DNA of 8,207 bases from an uncultured Lysobacterales bacterium (GTDB lineage Bacteria; Pseudomonadota; Gammaproteobacteria; Xanthomonadales; SZUA-36), in NCBI GenBank assembly GCA_937974465.1, contig CALJWY010000021.1, positions 1 through 8,207 on the forward strand, written 5' to 3'. Shown one piece after another: positions 1-6,466 of the stretch. Within the stretch, counting starts at the first letter, position 1. Each line of letters starts with the position of its first letter. The position numbers and the translations under genes were made by a program. The notes below the pieces were generated by a model. That model had not been told where the DNA came from and did not search any database. It was given only the letters and a program-made list of their open reading frames with translations.

Positions 1-1434
1 AAACCAGTCACCCAGGCTGCGCCGCAACTGGTTACGCCCAAGGCGGGCTCTGGCCATTCTCTTAGGTTGCAGGCCAACCTCGTCAGCTCAGTCGAGCTGG
101 CGGCGATTGAAAGCCACTACCACGATGTCGATATTCGCCAGGTAGATAACGGCTACCGGCTGGAACTGGTCAGCAACCAGGCAATGACTGACCGCGACTT
201 TGTGCTGAGCTGGACGCCAGCCCTGCAATCCCAACCCAGCACATCATTAATGACCTTCGATGATGGTGAGTTCGTGTATGCCCAGTTAATGCTGGCCCCA
301 CCCCTGGTGGCCTCGATCGTGCCGCAGGCACGTGAAGTGATCCTGGTCATCGACACATCCGGTTCCATGGAAGGCGCTTCCATACAGCAGGCACGGTTGG
401 CCCTGGTGCATGCCCTGGAGTCTCTTGGACCGGACGACTACTTTAACGTGCTGGAATTCAATTCCGACACCCGTTCGCTTTTCGACCAATCGGTGCCTGC
501 AAACCAACAGGGGCTGTACATCGCCCAGAATTTCATCACCGGGCTGGCCGCGGAAGGTGGTACCAACATGGCTCCCGCACTCAAGGCTGCTCTTGGCATG
601 CCAAAGGTTCCAGACAGGATGCGCCAGGTCGTGTTTATCACCGATGGCGCGGTGGGCAATGAGAAGAACCTGTTGCAGATGGTGGCAGACAAACTTGGTG
701 ACAGCCGCATGTTTACGGTTGCTATCGGTCATGCACCCAATAGCTGGTTCATGCGCAAGGCTGCGGAAGTAGGACGCGGTAGCTATATACATATCGGCAA
801 ACCGGAAGAAGTGCGTGCCCGGATGACCGCACTTTGGAGTCGCATTCAACTGCCGGCGCTGACCAATATCTGTGTTAACTGGGGTGATTCCGCCGAATTT
901 TATCCCGAGCTGATCCCCGACCTGTACGCGGGTGAACCCCTGTGGCTGACCGCCCGCCTCAAATCTCAACCTACCATCATCGGTTTGTGTGGCGAGTTCA
1001 ATGACACCGACTGGAGCATCAATGTCAACGCATGGGATGCTGCCAGCGGTGGTGATGGCGGGGATAACCTTGCCAAGCTCTGGGCACGCAAGAAGATCGA
1101 GGCCCTCGAAGACAGCCTGATGTTTGGAGCGGATCCAGAATTGACCCAACTGCAGATTACCGGGCTGGCGCTCGACTATGAACTGCTCACCCGTCATACC
1201 AGCCTGGTGGCTGTTGACAAGACACCCCGCCGGCCAGCAGATGAACAGCTGGCACAAACCCAAATACCCGGACTGCTGCCTGCCGGCAGCTCCAGCCAAC
1301 TGGCAGCCTTCCCGTCTACCGCCACGGGCTGGCTGACGCAACTGTTACTTTCCGCGCTCGTACTGCTGCTGGCAACTTTTATGCTGATGTTCAGCGGCAG
1401 CCGCTTTCCAATGACGAAGCCCTCCACCAATTGA
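1..1434 (+). CDS. Proteobacterial sortase-target protein (VIT/VWA family), 5' end outside window
   Basis: The frame is open from base 1, so the N-terminus (signal peptide and most of the expected VIT domain) is outside the window. The TTG at 67 is only an internal codon. Counting residues from base 1, a von Willebrand A domain begins near residue 112. Its MIDAS metal site is visible: DTSGSM at 118-123, T188 in GGTNM, and D215 in FITDGA. The C-terminus is a sortase signal: FPSTATG (437-443), a hydrophobic segment (about 445-464), then a short tail with R and K. This matches the family described as the marine proteobacterial sortase target, which usually has VIT, VWA and an LPxTG-like signal and is often the only sortase substrate in its genome. 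The sortase gene follows with a 4-base overlap. The protein is probably envelope-anchored with its VWA domain exposed outside the inner membrane. Ligand and physiological role are unknown. Confidence 0.9.
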   Translation, partial: KPVTQAAPQLVTPKAGSGHSLRLQANLVSSVELAAIESHYHDVDIRQVDNGYRLELVSNQAMTDRDFVLSWTPALQSQPSTSLMTFDDGEFVYAQLMLAPPLVASIVPQAREVILVIDTSGSMEGASIQQARLALVHALESLGPDDYFNVLEFNSDTRSLFDQSVPANQQGLYIAQNFITGLAAEGGTNMAPALKAALGMPKVPDRMRQVVFITDGAVGNEKNLLQMVADKLGDSRMFTVAIGHAPNSWFMRKAAEVGRGSYIHIGKPEEVRARMTALWSRIQLPALTNICVNWGDSAEFYPELIPDLYAGEPLWLTARLKSQPTIIGLCGEFNDTDWSINVNAWDAASGGDGGDNLAKLWARKKIEALEDSLMFGADPELTQLQITGLALDYELLTRHTSLVAVDKTPRRPADEQLAQTQIPGLLPAGSSSQLAAFPSTATGWLTQLLLSALVLLLATFMLMFSGSRFPMTKPSTN

Positions 1435-2141
1435 GGGGCTCGAAAATTATTCACCAGGAAGATAATCACGACCCCGTGGCATTCTTTCAGAATATTCGAA
1501 CGGCTCCTTTGGCAGTGACATTCCTCAAACTGCTAAAACGTCATTGGGCCCTGGTGGCGGTGACACTCACCGCCACCTTTTTTTTGTTAGACGCACTTTG
1601 GATTCCCCTCAAAGCGGAGCTGGCGCAACACCTGCTGGAACGCTCCTGGCTGCGCACCCTGGAGGGTGAACCTGACGCAAAACCCTGGCCATGGGCAGAT
1701 ACCCGCGCGGTTGCGGTACTCGAGGTGCCACGCCTGGGCTTGAGGGAAATCGTGCTGGAGGGCAGTTCTGGCCGCAACCTGGCCTTTGGGCCAACACTGG
1801 TCAACGCCCAGGGCATGGACAACTCGCCAGACAAGGTTCTCAGCGGCCATCGTGACACCCACTTCAACTTTTTAAAGGACCTGCGGACCGGTGACCTGCT
1901 GCGCCTGCGCACGACAAGCGGCATCCGCGACTACCGCGTCAGCTGGCTCGAAGCCGTCGACAGCCGCATCCAACAACTGGTCATCGAGGACTCGCTGGAT
2001 CGCCTGACACTGCTGACCTGCTATCCTTTTGATGCACCCACCGCCGGCGGCCCCATGCGCTGGGTCGTCACCGCCCTGCCCGCCACCAACCAGAACACCC
2101 GCATTAGCGAGCCACAAGCACCGTCATTGGCCGGCCACTAG
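1431..2141 (+). CDS. Class GN (proteobacterial) sortase
   Basis: Cysteine transpeptidase expected to cleave the C-terminal signal of the VWA protein encoded just upstream. In the 236-residue reading from TTG 1431, there is one N-terminal membrane segment (about 39-59, rich in A, L, V, T, F). The sortase fold follows, with catalytic H140 in SGHRDTHF, C197 in LLTCYPF and R210 in GGPMRW. The cytoplasmic N-terminus followed by a membrane anchor is the usual layout. The start is uncertain. TTG 1431 overlaps the upstream stop (TTGA) and would couple translation. GTG 1476 lies 15 bases after an AGGAA, and GTG 1515 is also possible; all leave the membrane segment intact. The last seven residues (APSLAGH) and the stop are encoded by repeat sequence, giving a tail of about 21 residues beyond the core VVTA strand. 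No class-A-like partner substrate other than the upstream gene is visible. Confidence 0.9.
   Translation: MRGSKIIHQEDNHDPVAFFQNIRTAPLAVTFLKLLKRHWALVAVTLTATFFLLDALWIPLKAELAQHLLERSWLRTLEGEPDAKPWPWADTRAVAVLEVPRLGLREIVLEGSSGRNLAFGPTLVNAQGMDNSPDKVLSGHRDTHFNFLKDLRTGDLLRLRTTSGIRDYRVSWLEAVDSRIQQLVIEDSLDRLTLLTCYPFDAPTAGGPMRWVVTALPATNQNTRISEPQAPSLAGH
2118..2140 (+). repeat. Single 23-bp repeat unit inside the sortase 3' end
   Basis: The unit starts GCACCGTCATTGG and ends CCGGCCACTA, and is followed directly by GCACCGTCATTCC of the palindromic element. The same type of unit occurs at 8053-8075, where 20 of 23 bases match, again preceding more GCACC-initiated units. It encodes the last residues of the sortase. 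Confidence 0.7.
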
Positions 2142-2253
2142 CACCGTCATTCCCGCGCAGGCGGGAATCTCCTTGGGTCACCGTAACATTCGCAAAGGCA
2201 ACTTCAGCACCCGGTCAAACAAAATGAGATCCCCGCCTTCGCGGGGATGACAC
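2134..2253 (+). repeat. Palindrome-flanked repeat element, copy A
   Basis: This 120-bp element matches copy B (2378-2497) at 117 of 120 positions. After a leader (GCCACTAGCACC) it carries a left palindrome, ATTCCCGCGCAGGCGGGAAT (2149-2168). This fits the dRS3 pattern ATTCCC-N8-GGGAAT known from Neisseria and similar proteobacterial repeats. A right palindrome, ATCCCCGCCTTCGCGGGGAT, lies at 2229-2248. The 26-bp ends 2146-2171 and 2226-2251 are inverted repeats of each other with 23 matches. The core of about 54 bp between them codes for nothing recognisable. The layout is that of a BIME-like or MITE-like non-autonomous element. Its first bases supply the sortase TAG stop. The 8-bp-stem palindromes could fold in RNA and protect or end the sortase transcript, but they lack a U tract. 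Confidence 0.88.
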
Positions 2254-2306
2254 GGTTATTGGTGGGGATGACACGGCTATTGATAGGGGATGACACGGTT
2301 ATTGGT
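2243..2306 (+). repeat. Tandem repeat derived from the right palindrome end
   Basis: Three copies of GGGGATGACACGGYTATTG begin at 2243, 2264 and 2286, giving a period of 21-22 bp. The first overlaps the right end of copy A, so the array looks like local slippage or duplication of that end plus about 12 bp of flank. Confidence 0.8.
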
Positions 2307-2377
2307 ATTGAGACACTGAAGCGCGGAGACCCCTGCCCTCGCTCACCAGTTGTCAGATCATCACAATCCAACTGCCA

Positions 2378-2497
2378 GCCACTAGCACCGTCATTCCCGC
2401 GCAGGCGGGAATCTCCTTGGGTCACCGTAACATTCACAAAGGCAACTTCAGCACCCGGTCAAACAGGATGAGATCCCCGCCTTCGCGGGGATGACAC
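2378..2497 (+). repeat. Palindrome-flanked repeat element, copy B
   Basis: Second copy of the 120-bp element, 244 bp downstream of copy A and in the same orientation. It differs only at three core or junction bases: G to A in CATTCRCAAAGG, and AA to GG before the right palindrome. The inverted ends are 2390-2415 and 2470-2495. The spacer between copies A and B (2254-2377) has the short tandem array and about 70 bp with no recognisable feature. Short reading frames through this area follow the repeats and are not genes. Confidence 0.88.
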
Positions 2498-2525
2498 TGA
2501 AGTTGAAGTTAAGCGATGGAGTTGG

Positions 2526-2551
2526 GAGATCCCCGCCTTCGCGGGGATGAC
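2526..2551 (+). repeat. Solitary right-end palindrome
   Basis: This 26-bp sequence is identical to the right ends of copies A and B (GAGATCCCCGCC, TTCGCGGGGATGAC) but has no left palindrome or core. It can form a hairpin with an 8-bp stem and CTTC loop. It lies between the converging sortase and rpe genes, where such palindromes often stabilise or end transcripts. Confidence 0.85.
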
Positions 2552-2615
2552 TCTGTCTTTGTTGGTTATGGCTTTGTCTTTGTTGGTTATGACTTTGTGA
2601 GTTGTTGGGTTATGA
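2551..2615 (+). repeat. Tandem repeat of about 21 bp reaching the rpe stop codon
   Basis: Copies lie at 2551-2571 (CTCTGTCTTTGTTGGTTATG plus G), 2572-2592 (CTTTGTCTTTGTTGGTTATG plus A) and a degraded third copy at 2593-2615 (23 bp). The first copy begins at the last base of the solitary palindrome. The third contains the stop codon (2610-2612) and final serine codon of rpe on the other strand. Confidence 0.72.
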
Positions 2616-3278
2616 GCCTATGTTTTGGCGCATTTTGGCGATGGTTTCGGCGTAATCCTCGGTACCGAAGATCGCCGAGCCTGAAACAAACGTATCAACC
2701 CCGGCAGCGGCCAGGCTGCCGATATTGTCCACCGTCACACCGCCGTCAATTTCCAGGCGGATATCACGGCCACTGGCATCGATCATTTCCCTGACTGCTG
2801 CAATCTTGTCCATCACGTACGGGATGAACTTCTGGCCGCCAAAACCCGGGTTCACCGACATCAGCAGGACCATGTCGAGTTTTTCCAATGCCCATTCCAG
2901 AACGTTTAACGGCGTGGTCGGGTTTAACACCAGCCCGGCCTGGCAACCATTTTCCCTGATCAGGGCGATACTTCGGTCAACATGAATACTGGCTTCCGGA
3001 TGGAAGGTGATCATGCTGGCGCCGGCTTTGGCGAACTCCACGATGATGTCATCCACCGGTTGGACCATCAGGTGAACATCGATGGGCGCGGTGATGCCAT
3101 ATTTGCGGAGAGCTTTGCAGACCATCGGGCCTATGGTCAGGTTGGGCACGAAGTGGTTATCCATCACGTCAAAATGAACCCAGTCAGCGCCGGCATCAAG
3201 CACCGCCCTGGTATCATCACCCAGGCGCGCAAAATCAGCTGACAGGATCGATGGTGAAATAATACTGCTCTGCTTCAT
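2610..3278 (-). CDS. rpe: Ribulose-phosphate 3-epimerase
   Basis: Interconverts ribulose 5-phosphate and xylulose 5-phosphate in the pentose phosphate pathway (cytoplasm). The 222 residues match the usual length of this TIM-barrel family, with conserved segments from end to end: SPSILSADF near the N-terminus, HFDVMDNHFVPN (35-46), DVHLMV (67-72), MSVNPGFGGQ (140-149), EIDGGV (176-181) and the phosphate-binding GSAIFG near the C-terminus. Expected metal ligands are H35, D37, H69 and D178, with D37 and D178 as the acid/base pair. The ATG start is supported by GGAGG (complement of 3284-3288) five bases upstream. It lies 29 bp after djlA on the same strand, so the two are probably cotranscribed. 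The gene for phosphoglycolate phosphatase, a frequent rpe neighbour in gammaproteobacteria, is not downstream; the repeat cluster is there instead. Confidence 0.97.
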   Translation of the reverse strand: MKQSSIISPSILSADFARLGDDTRAVLDAGADWVHFDVMDNHFVPNLTIGPMVCKALRKYGITAPIDVHLMVQPVDDIIVEFAKAGASMITFHPEASIHVDRSIALIRENGCQAGLVLNPTTPLNVLEWALEKLDMVLLMSVNPGFGGQKFIPYVMDKIAAVREMIDASGRDIRLEIDGGVTVDNIGSLAAAGVDTFVSGSAIFGTEDYAETIAKMRQNIGS

Positions 3279-3307
3279 GGTTTCCTCCAGTCTGTTTGAA
3301 CGGTGCC

Positions 3308-4114
3308 CTACTTGATTCCCCGTGACGTCTTTATTTTGTCATAAGCGGCATTGATTTCCCGCACTCTTTTTTTGGACATCTCCATCATCTCTTCCGGTAA
3401 ACCCTGCGAGATGAGTTTGTCGGGATGATATTGGGATACCAGCTTGCGATAGGCACGCTTGATTTCCTGCGCGCTGGCGTCTGCCTTTAGCCCCAGGGTG
3501 GCATAAGCCTGATTCTCCCCAAGTCCCTGGTTGGGTGCTGTCTGCTGCTGGCTATATTGATAAGAACCGCCGCCCTGCCGTGCCCGAAGCATGGCGGAAA
3601 ATATAGCCGCAGGTATTTTCAGAACGGTGCAGGCACGCATCAGGATCGCCTGCTCGGGCTGACTCAGGTTGCCATCGGCCAGTGCCGCTTCGAGTAACAA
3701 TTCGATAAACATGATCCGCAGTTCATGGCGCAACATGGAATGACGGTAAAACTCATGCAGGGTCGCTTCCAGGTTGAAGTCCCCTTCCTTGCCTTTTTGA
3801 AAATATCGAATTGCCCGCTGCCGCTCGTCCTCGGTCAGGCCCAGGCGCCGCATCAATTGCTCGGCAGCGGCTATCTCGGCCTTTGTGACCCTGCCATCCG
3901 CCTTGTTGATATGCCCGAGGGTTGAAAACATGGCGCCGAAAAAAGCATTCCGGGTGCGGCTCGCACCACCCAGCCCCGACAGGAACCGGTCGACCATGTG
4001 ACCCAGGAAAAGGCCAAAAATCAGACCGGTCAGGCCGCCGCGCATCAGGCCGATAATGCCGCCAATCAGCTTGCCCCACCATTGGTTGGGTAATGTAAAT
4101 CCGGTCTTCGCCAT
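3308..4114 (-). CDS. djlA: DjlA-type membrane-anchored J-domain co-chaperone
   Basis: Membrane-anchored DnaJ-like co-chaperone that stimulates DnaK through its J domain. The 268 residues compare with about 271 in E. coli DjlA. The order is: an N-terminal glycine-rich membrane segment (WWGKLIGGIIGL through LFLGHMVD, about 12-42), resembling the E. coli DjlA anchor; a TerB-like helical domain (about 55-165) with the paired acidic signatures KADGRVTKAE and LADGNLSQPE; a low-complexity linker rich in G, Q and S (about 180-199); and a C-terminal J domain (about 201-265) with the HPD triad at 230-232. The frame is open to 4204, but the ATG at 4114 places the anchor at the N-terminus as in known DjlA and is preferred. 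Its ribosome site is weak: AGGGA about 13 bases upstream. It is the likely first gene of a djlA-rpe operon and is divergent from purC. Confidence 0.93.
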   Translation of the reverse strand: MAKTGFTLPNQWWGKLIGGIIGLMRGGLTGLIFGLFLGHMVDRFLSGLGGASRTRNAFFGAMFSTLGHINKADGRVTKAEIAAAEQLMRRLGLTEDERQRAIRYFQKGKEGDFNLEATLHEFYRHSMLRHELRIMFIELLLEAALADGNLSQPEQAILMRACTVLKIPAAIFSAMLRARQGGGSYQYSQQQTAPNQGLGENQAYATLGLKADASAQEIKRAYRKLVSQYHPDKLISQGLPEEMMEMSKKRVREINAAYDKIKTSRGIK

Positions 4115-4146
4115 CTGCTGAATAATTTCCCTGTTCGTAACTGGTG

Positions 4147-4189
4147 CAGTGTATCGAACTGATTGTATATTTAGAAAGTCGATACACTG
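4147..4189. promoter_or_regulatory. Perfect 11-bp inverted repeat between djlA and purC
   Basis: The arms CAGTGTATCGA (4147-4157) and TCGATACACTG (4179-4189) are exact reverse complements separated by 21 bp of AT-rich sequence. Arm centres are 32 bp apart, close to three helical turns, so two protein subunits could bind the same DNA face. The right arm overlaps the likely -35 region of purC, and the spacer contains a TACAAT (complement of 4162-4167) that could be a djlA -10. I do not recognise it as the E. coli PurR box. It may be an operator for a regulator of one or both divergent genes; an RNA hairpin in a djlA leader is the alternative. Confidence 0.5.
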
Positions 4190-4213
4190 AACCTGGCCCG
4201 GCAAGTATATAAT
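4187..4213 (+). promoter_or_regulatory. Candidate sigma-70 promoter of purC
   Basis: A consensus -10 TATAAT lies at 4208-4213. The -35 is weak: CTGAAC at 4187-4192 with a 15-bp spacer, or CACTGA at 4185-4190 with 17 bp. Transcription would start near 4220, which rules out the TTG at 4219 as the purC start and leaves a leader of about 25 bases. A weak -35 overlapped by an inverted repeat suits a regulated promoter. Confidence 0.5.
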
Positions 4214-4245
4214 GCCGATTGAACCATCACAGTATAAAAGGAACT

Positions 4246-5151
4246 ATGGTGAGCAATTCCTCCCCCATGCCCTACTCCACCGATATGCTCAGTATGTTGC
4301 CCCTGATTCACCAGGGTAAAGTGCGTGACAGTTTTTATCTCGATGATGACCACATGTTGATCGTGGCCTCCGACCGCCTGTCCGCGTTCGACGTGGTGCT
4401 GCCCAACCCGGTACCCGGCAAAGGCGCCCTGCTAACCCAGATTTCCAATTTCTGGTTTGAACAGACCAAACATATTATCGACAACCACTTGACCGGTCTT
4501 TCCGTCAGTGATGTCATCGCTGATCCCTCACTGGCAGAGTTGCTCGAGCAAAGATCCGTGGTCGTCAAGCGCCTCGAACCCATACCGGTGGAAGCCATCG
4601 TCCGTGGCTACCTGATTGGATCGGGCTGGACCGATTACCAGGAAACGGGTGCGGTGTGTGGAATTCCTTTGCCACCCGGGCTGCAACAGGCTGACAAATT
4701 GCCGGAGGTTATCTTTACGCCATCAACCAAGGCCACCGCTGGCGATCATGATATTAACGTGGATTTTGAAACCATCGTCAACGCTATTGGTGCGGATCTC
4801 GCCAACCAGATCAGGGATGCCAGCATCAGGATTTATGAATTTGCCGCAGATTACGCCTTGCAGCGCGGCATCATCATTGCCGACACAAAATTTGAATTCG
4901 GACTGGACGCGGCTGGCAAGTTGTACCTGATGGATGAGGTATTAACACCGGATTCATCGCGATTCTGGCCGCTCGACAGCTGGCAGCCGGGGAGCAGCCC
5001 ACCGAGTTATGACAAGCAATTTGTACGGGATTATCTTGAAACCCTGGATTGGAACAAGCAGGCCCCGGGCCCTCTTTTGCCAGCGGACATTATCGAGGCA
5101 TCGGTTAAAAAGTACGAGGAAGCCTGCCGAATATTGACAGAAAATACCTGA
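4246..5151 (+). CDS. purC: Phosphoribosylaminoimidazole-succinocarboxamide synthase (SAICAR synthetase)
   Basis: Joins aspartate to CAIR using ATP to give SAICAR in purine synthesis (cytoplasm). The 301 residues fit the longer (about 300 residue, Ade1-like) branch of the family rather than the roughly 237-residue E. coli form. Conserved segments in order are GKVRDSF (24-30, nucleotide loop), ASDRLSAFD (41-49), the VEAIVRGYLIGSGW stretch, IFTPSTKA, ADTKFEFG (212-219) and the highly conserved LMDEVLTPDSSRFW (228-241). ATG 4246 is chosen because AGGA sits just before it and the candidate TATAAT promoter is 33 bp upstream. The AGGAA-to-ATG gap is short, so GTG 4249 is a real alternative. It is transcribed divergently from djlA. 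The next gene downstream is on the same strand but is unrelated and 105 bp away. Confidence 0.97.
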   Translation: MVSNSSPMPYSTDMLSMLPLIHQGKVRDSFYLDDDHMLIVASDRLSAFDVVLPNPVPGKGALLTQISNFWFEQTKHIIDNHLTGLSVSDVIADPSLAELLEQRSVVVKRLEPIPVEAIVRGYLIGSGWTDYQETGAVCGIPLPPGLQQADKLPEVIFTPSTKATAGDHDINVDFETIVNAIGADLANQIRDASIRIYEFAADYALQRGIIIADTKFEFGLDAAGKLYLMDEVLTPDSSRFWPLDSWQPGSSPPSYDKQFVRDYLETLDWNKQAPGPLLPADIIEASVKKYEEACRILTENT

Positions 5152-5256
5152 TCAGGGTTTTTCTACTAAACTGAAGTATACAAGCGGGTTTTCAGGTCTG
5201 AATATGAGTCAGGCTGCGAGAGTCACGTCAATCCTTGCAATAGAGAATGGTCCTAA

Positions 5257-6441
5257 ATGAAATTATTAGCCAGTAACGCGGGCGCATTCCGGCCCATCAT
5301 TTTTAAATTTTTTTGCACGCTTTTGGCCATAACGGCGCCGGCCATAGCGCTTGCCACCACTTATGATGTAACGGTTGGTAACAATTTTTTCACCCCTAAC
5401 GACCTGACCATCGAGGTAGGTGACACTGTGCGCTGGACCAATAATGCAGGGGGACTGCATGACGTGACGGCTGACAATGGCAATTTTCAGGGGCCAACGT
5501 CAAGCAGCTTCACCTACTCGCGGACATTCAACAGCATCGAAGAGATCTTATATCATTGCTCGGTGCACAGCAGTCCGGGTCAAAATCGCAGCACCTTCAT
5601 GAACGGGCGCGTTACCGTTGTTGAGGCAACTGTTTCGACCGATGTTGCTGTTGAATCAATCAGCGTGGCGGGCGGTACACACGAGGCCGGTGAAGACATT
5701 CCCATTAATGTAAGCCTTGCTAACACCGGTGCTGCAAATTCCGGTACGTTTAATATCGATTTTTACCTTTCAACCGACGCAAACATCAGCGACGGCGATA
5801 CATTCATCGGCACAGAAAGCATTAGTGACATAGCCGCTGGCAGCACCATTGATGTTGAAGAAAACTTCAATCTTCCGGCTGCCTTGACCGACGGTGATTA
5901 TTTTATCGGTGGTCTCATCGGTCTGGATGACACTGACTCCAGCAACAACTCAAAAGCCATTGAAACCCCGATATTCGTATTTACCGATTTTATTATGAAT
6001 GCCGGCCTTAACGATGCCTGGTATTTCCCTGATACCGATGGCCAGGGATTTTTTATAACGATTTTTCCTAACCTGAACGTTGTCAGCCTGGCATGGTTTA
6101 CATATGACACGGAACTGCCGCCAGTGGGCGCGGTTGCAAACCTGGGAGACCCCGGACACCGCTGGATCACGGCTGCGGGCGCCATTGATGGTGATGAATC
6201 TGAAATGAACGTCGTAATAACGTCTGGAGGCCTGTTTGATGATCCTGGGGAGGTTCAACGTACCGAGCCCGCCGGCGCGGATGGCACGCTGACACTGAAG
6301 TTCAACAACTGTCACTCAGGAAGGGTTGAGTACGATATAAGCTCTATCGCTGCCACCGGAACAGTTCCGATACAAAGGGTCGCAAACGATAACTCCGTTT
6401 TGTGTGATGCCCTGCTGAGAGAGGCGCTGTCGGGACAATAG
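5257..6441 (+). CDS. Secreted cupredoxin-CARDB protein with uncharacterised C-terminal domain
   Basis: A 394-residue exported protein. Residues 1-33 look like a Sec signal peptide (basic R12 and K17, hydrophobic stretch, ALA-T cleavage near 33). There is a cysteine at 20, but no lipobox. Residues about 35-123 form a plastocyanin-like copper domain: FTPNDLTIEVGDTVRW, then H68 in GGLHDV, C101 and H104 in YHCSVH, and M115. These are the four expected type-1 copper ligands. Residues about 127-240 resemble a CARDB adhesion-like beta-sandwich (VSLANTGAANSGTFNIDFYLS). The last 145 or so residues begin DAWYFPDTDGQGFFITIFP and include SLAWFTYD and GDPGHRWITA. I have an impression of similar segments at the C-termini of secreted gammaproteobacterial proteins but cannot name a family. 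C352 and C383 could form a disulfide. The protein may carry electrons or bind copper outside the inner membrane; the partner is unknown. The ribosome site is poor (AGAGAA about 11 bases upstream). Confidence 0.85.
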   Translation: MKLLASNAGAFRPIIFKFFCTLLAITAPAIALATTYDVTVGNNFFTPNDLTIEVGDTVRWTNNAGGLHDVTADNGNFQGPTSSSFTYSRTFNSIEEILYHCSVHSSPGQNRSTFMNGRVTVVEATVSTDVAVESISVAGGTHEAGEDIPINVSLANTGAANSGTFNIDFYLSTDANISDGDTFIGTESISDIAAGSTIDVEENFNLPAALTDGDYFIGGLIGLDDTDSSNNSKAIETPIFVFTDFIMNAGLNDAWYFPDTDGQGFFITIFPNLNVVSLAWFTYDTELPPVGAVANLGDPGHRWITAAGAIDGDESEMNVVITSGGLFDDPGEVQRTEPAGADGTLTLKFNNCHSGRVEYDISSIAATGTVPIQRVANDNSVLCDALLREALSGQ

Positions 6442-6466
6442 CTTCTGGCAAACCCCGGCTGGCGAG

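Noticed and set aside
286..1341. Long minus-strand open frame (351 residues) opposite the VWA gene
   Set aside because: Its translation is rich in H, C, Q and R with no domain, while the plus-strand frame has clear VWA and sorting signals. It is an antisense shadow.
2204..2794. Several 70-90 residue open frames through the repeat cluster
   Set aside because: They are translations of the repeats (RRRESPW-type and RLRGND-type strings), appear on both strands and lack ribosome sites.
4115..4204. Upstream extension of djlA to 4204
   Set aside because: The added 30 residues would precede the N-terminal membrane anchor and cross the inverted repeat and promoter region; known DjlA proteins start close to the anchor.
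4219..4245. Extended purC start at TTG 4219
   Set aside because: It lies at the predicted transcription start of the TATAAT promoter, and the extra residues are not part of the conserved family N-terminus.
5147..5163. CCTGATCAGG followed by GTTTTT as a purC terminator
   Set aside because: The palindrome has no room for a loop and would give only a 3-bp stem, too weak for an intrinsic terminator.
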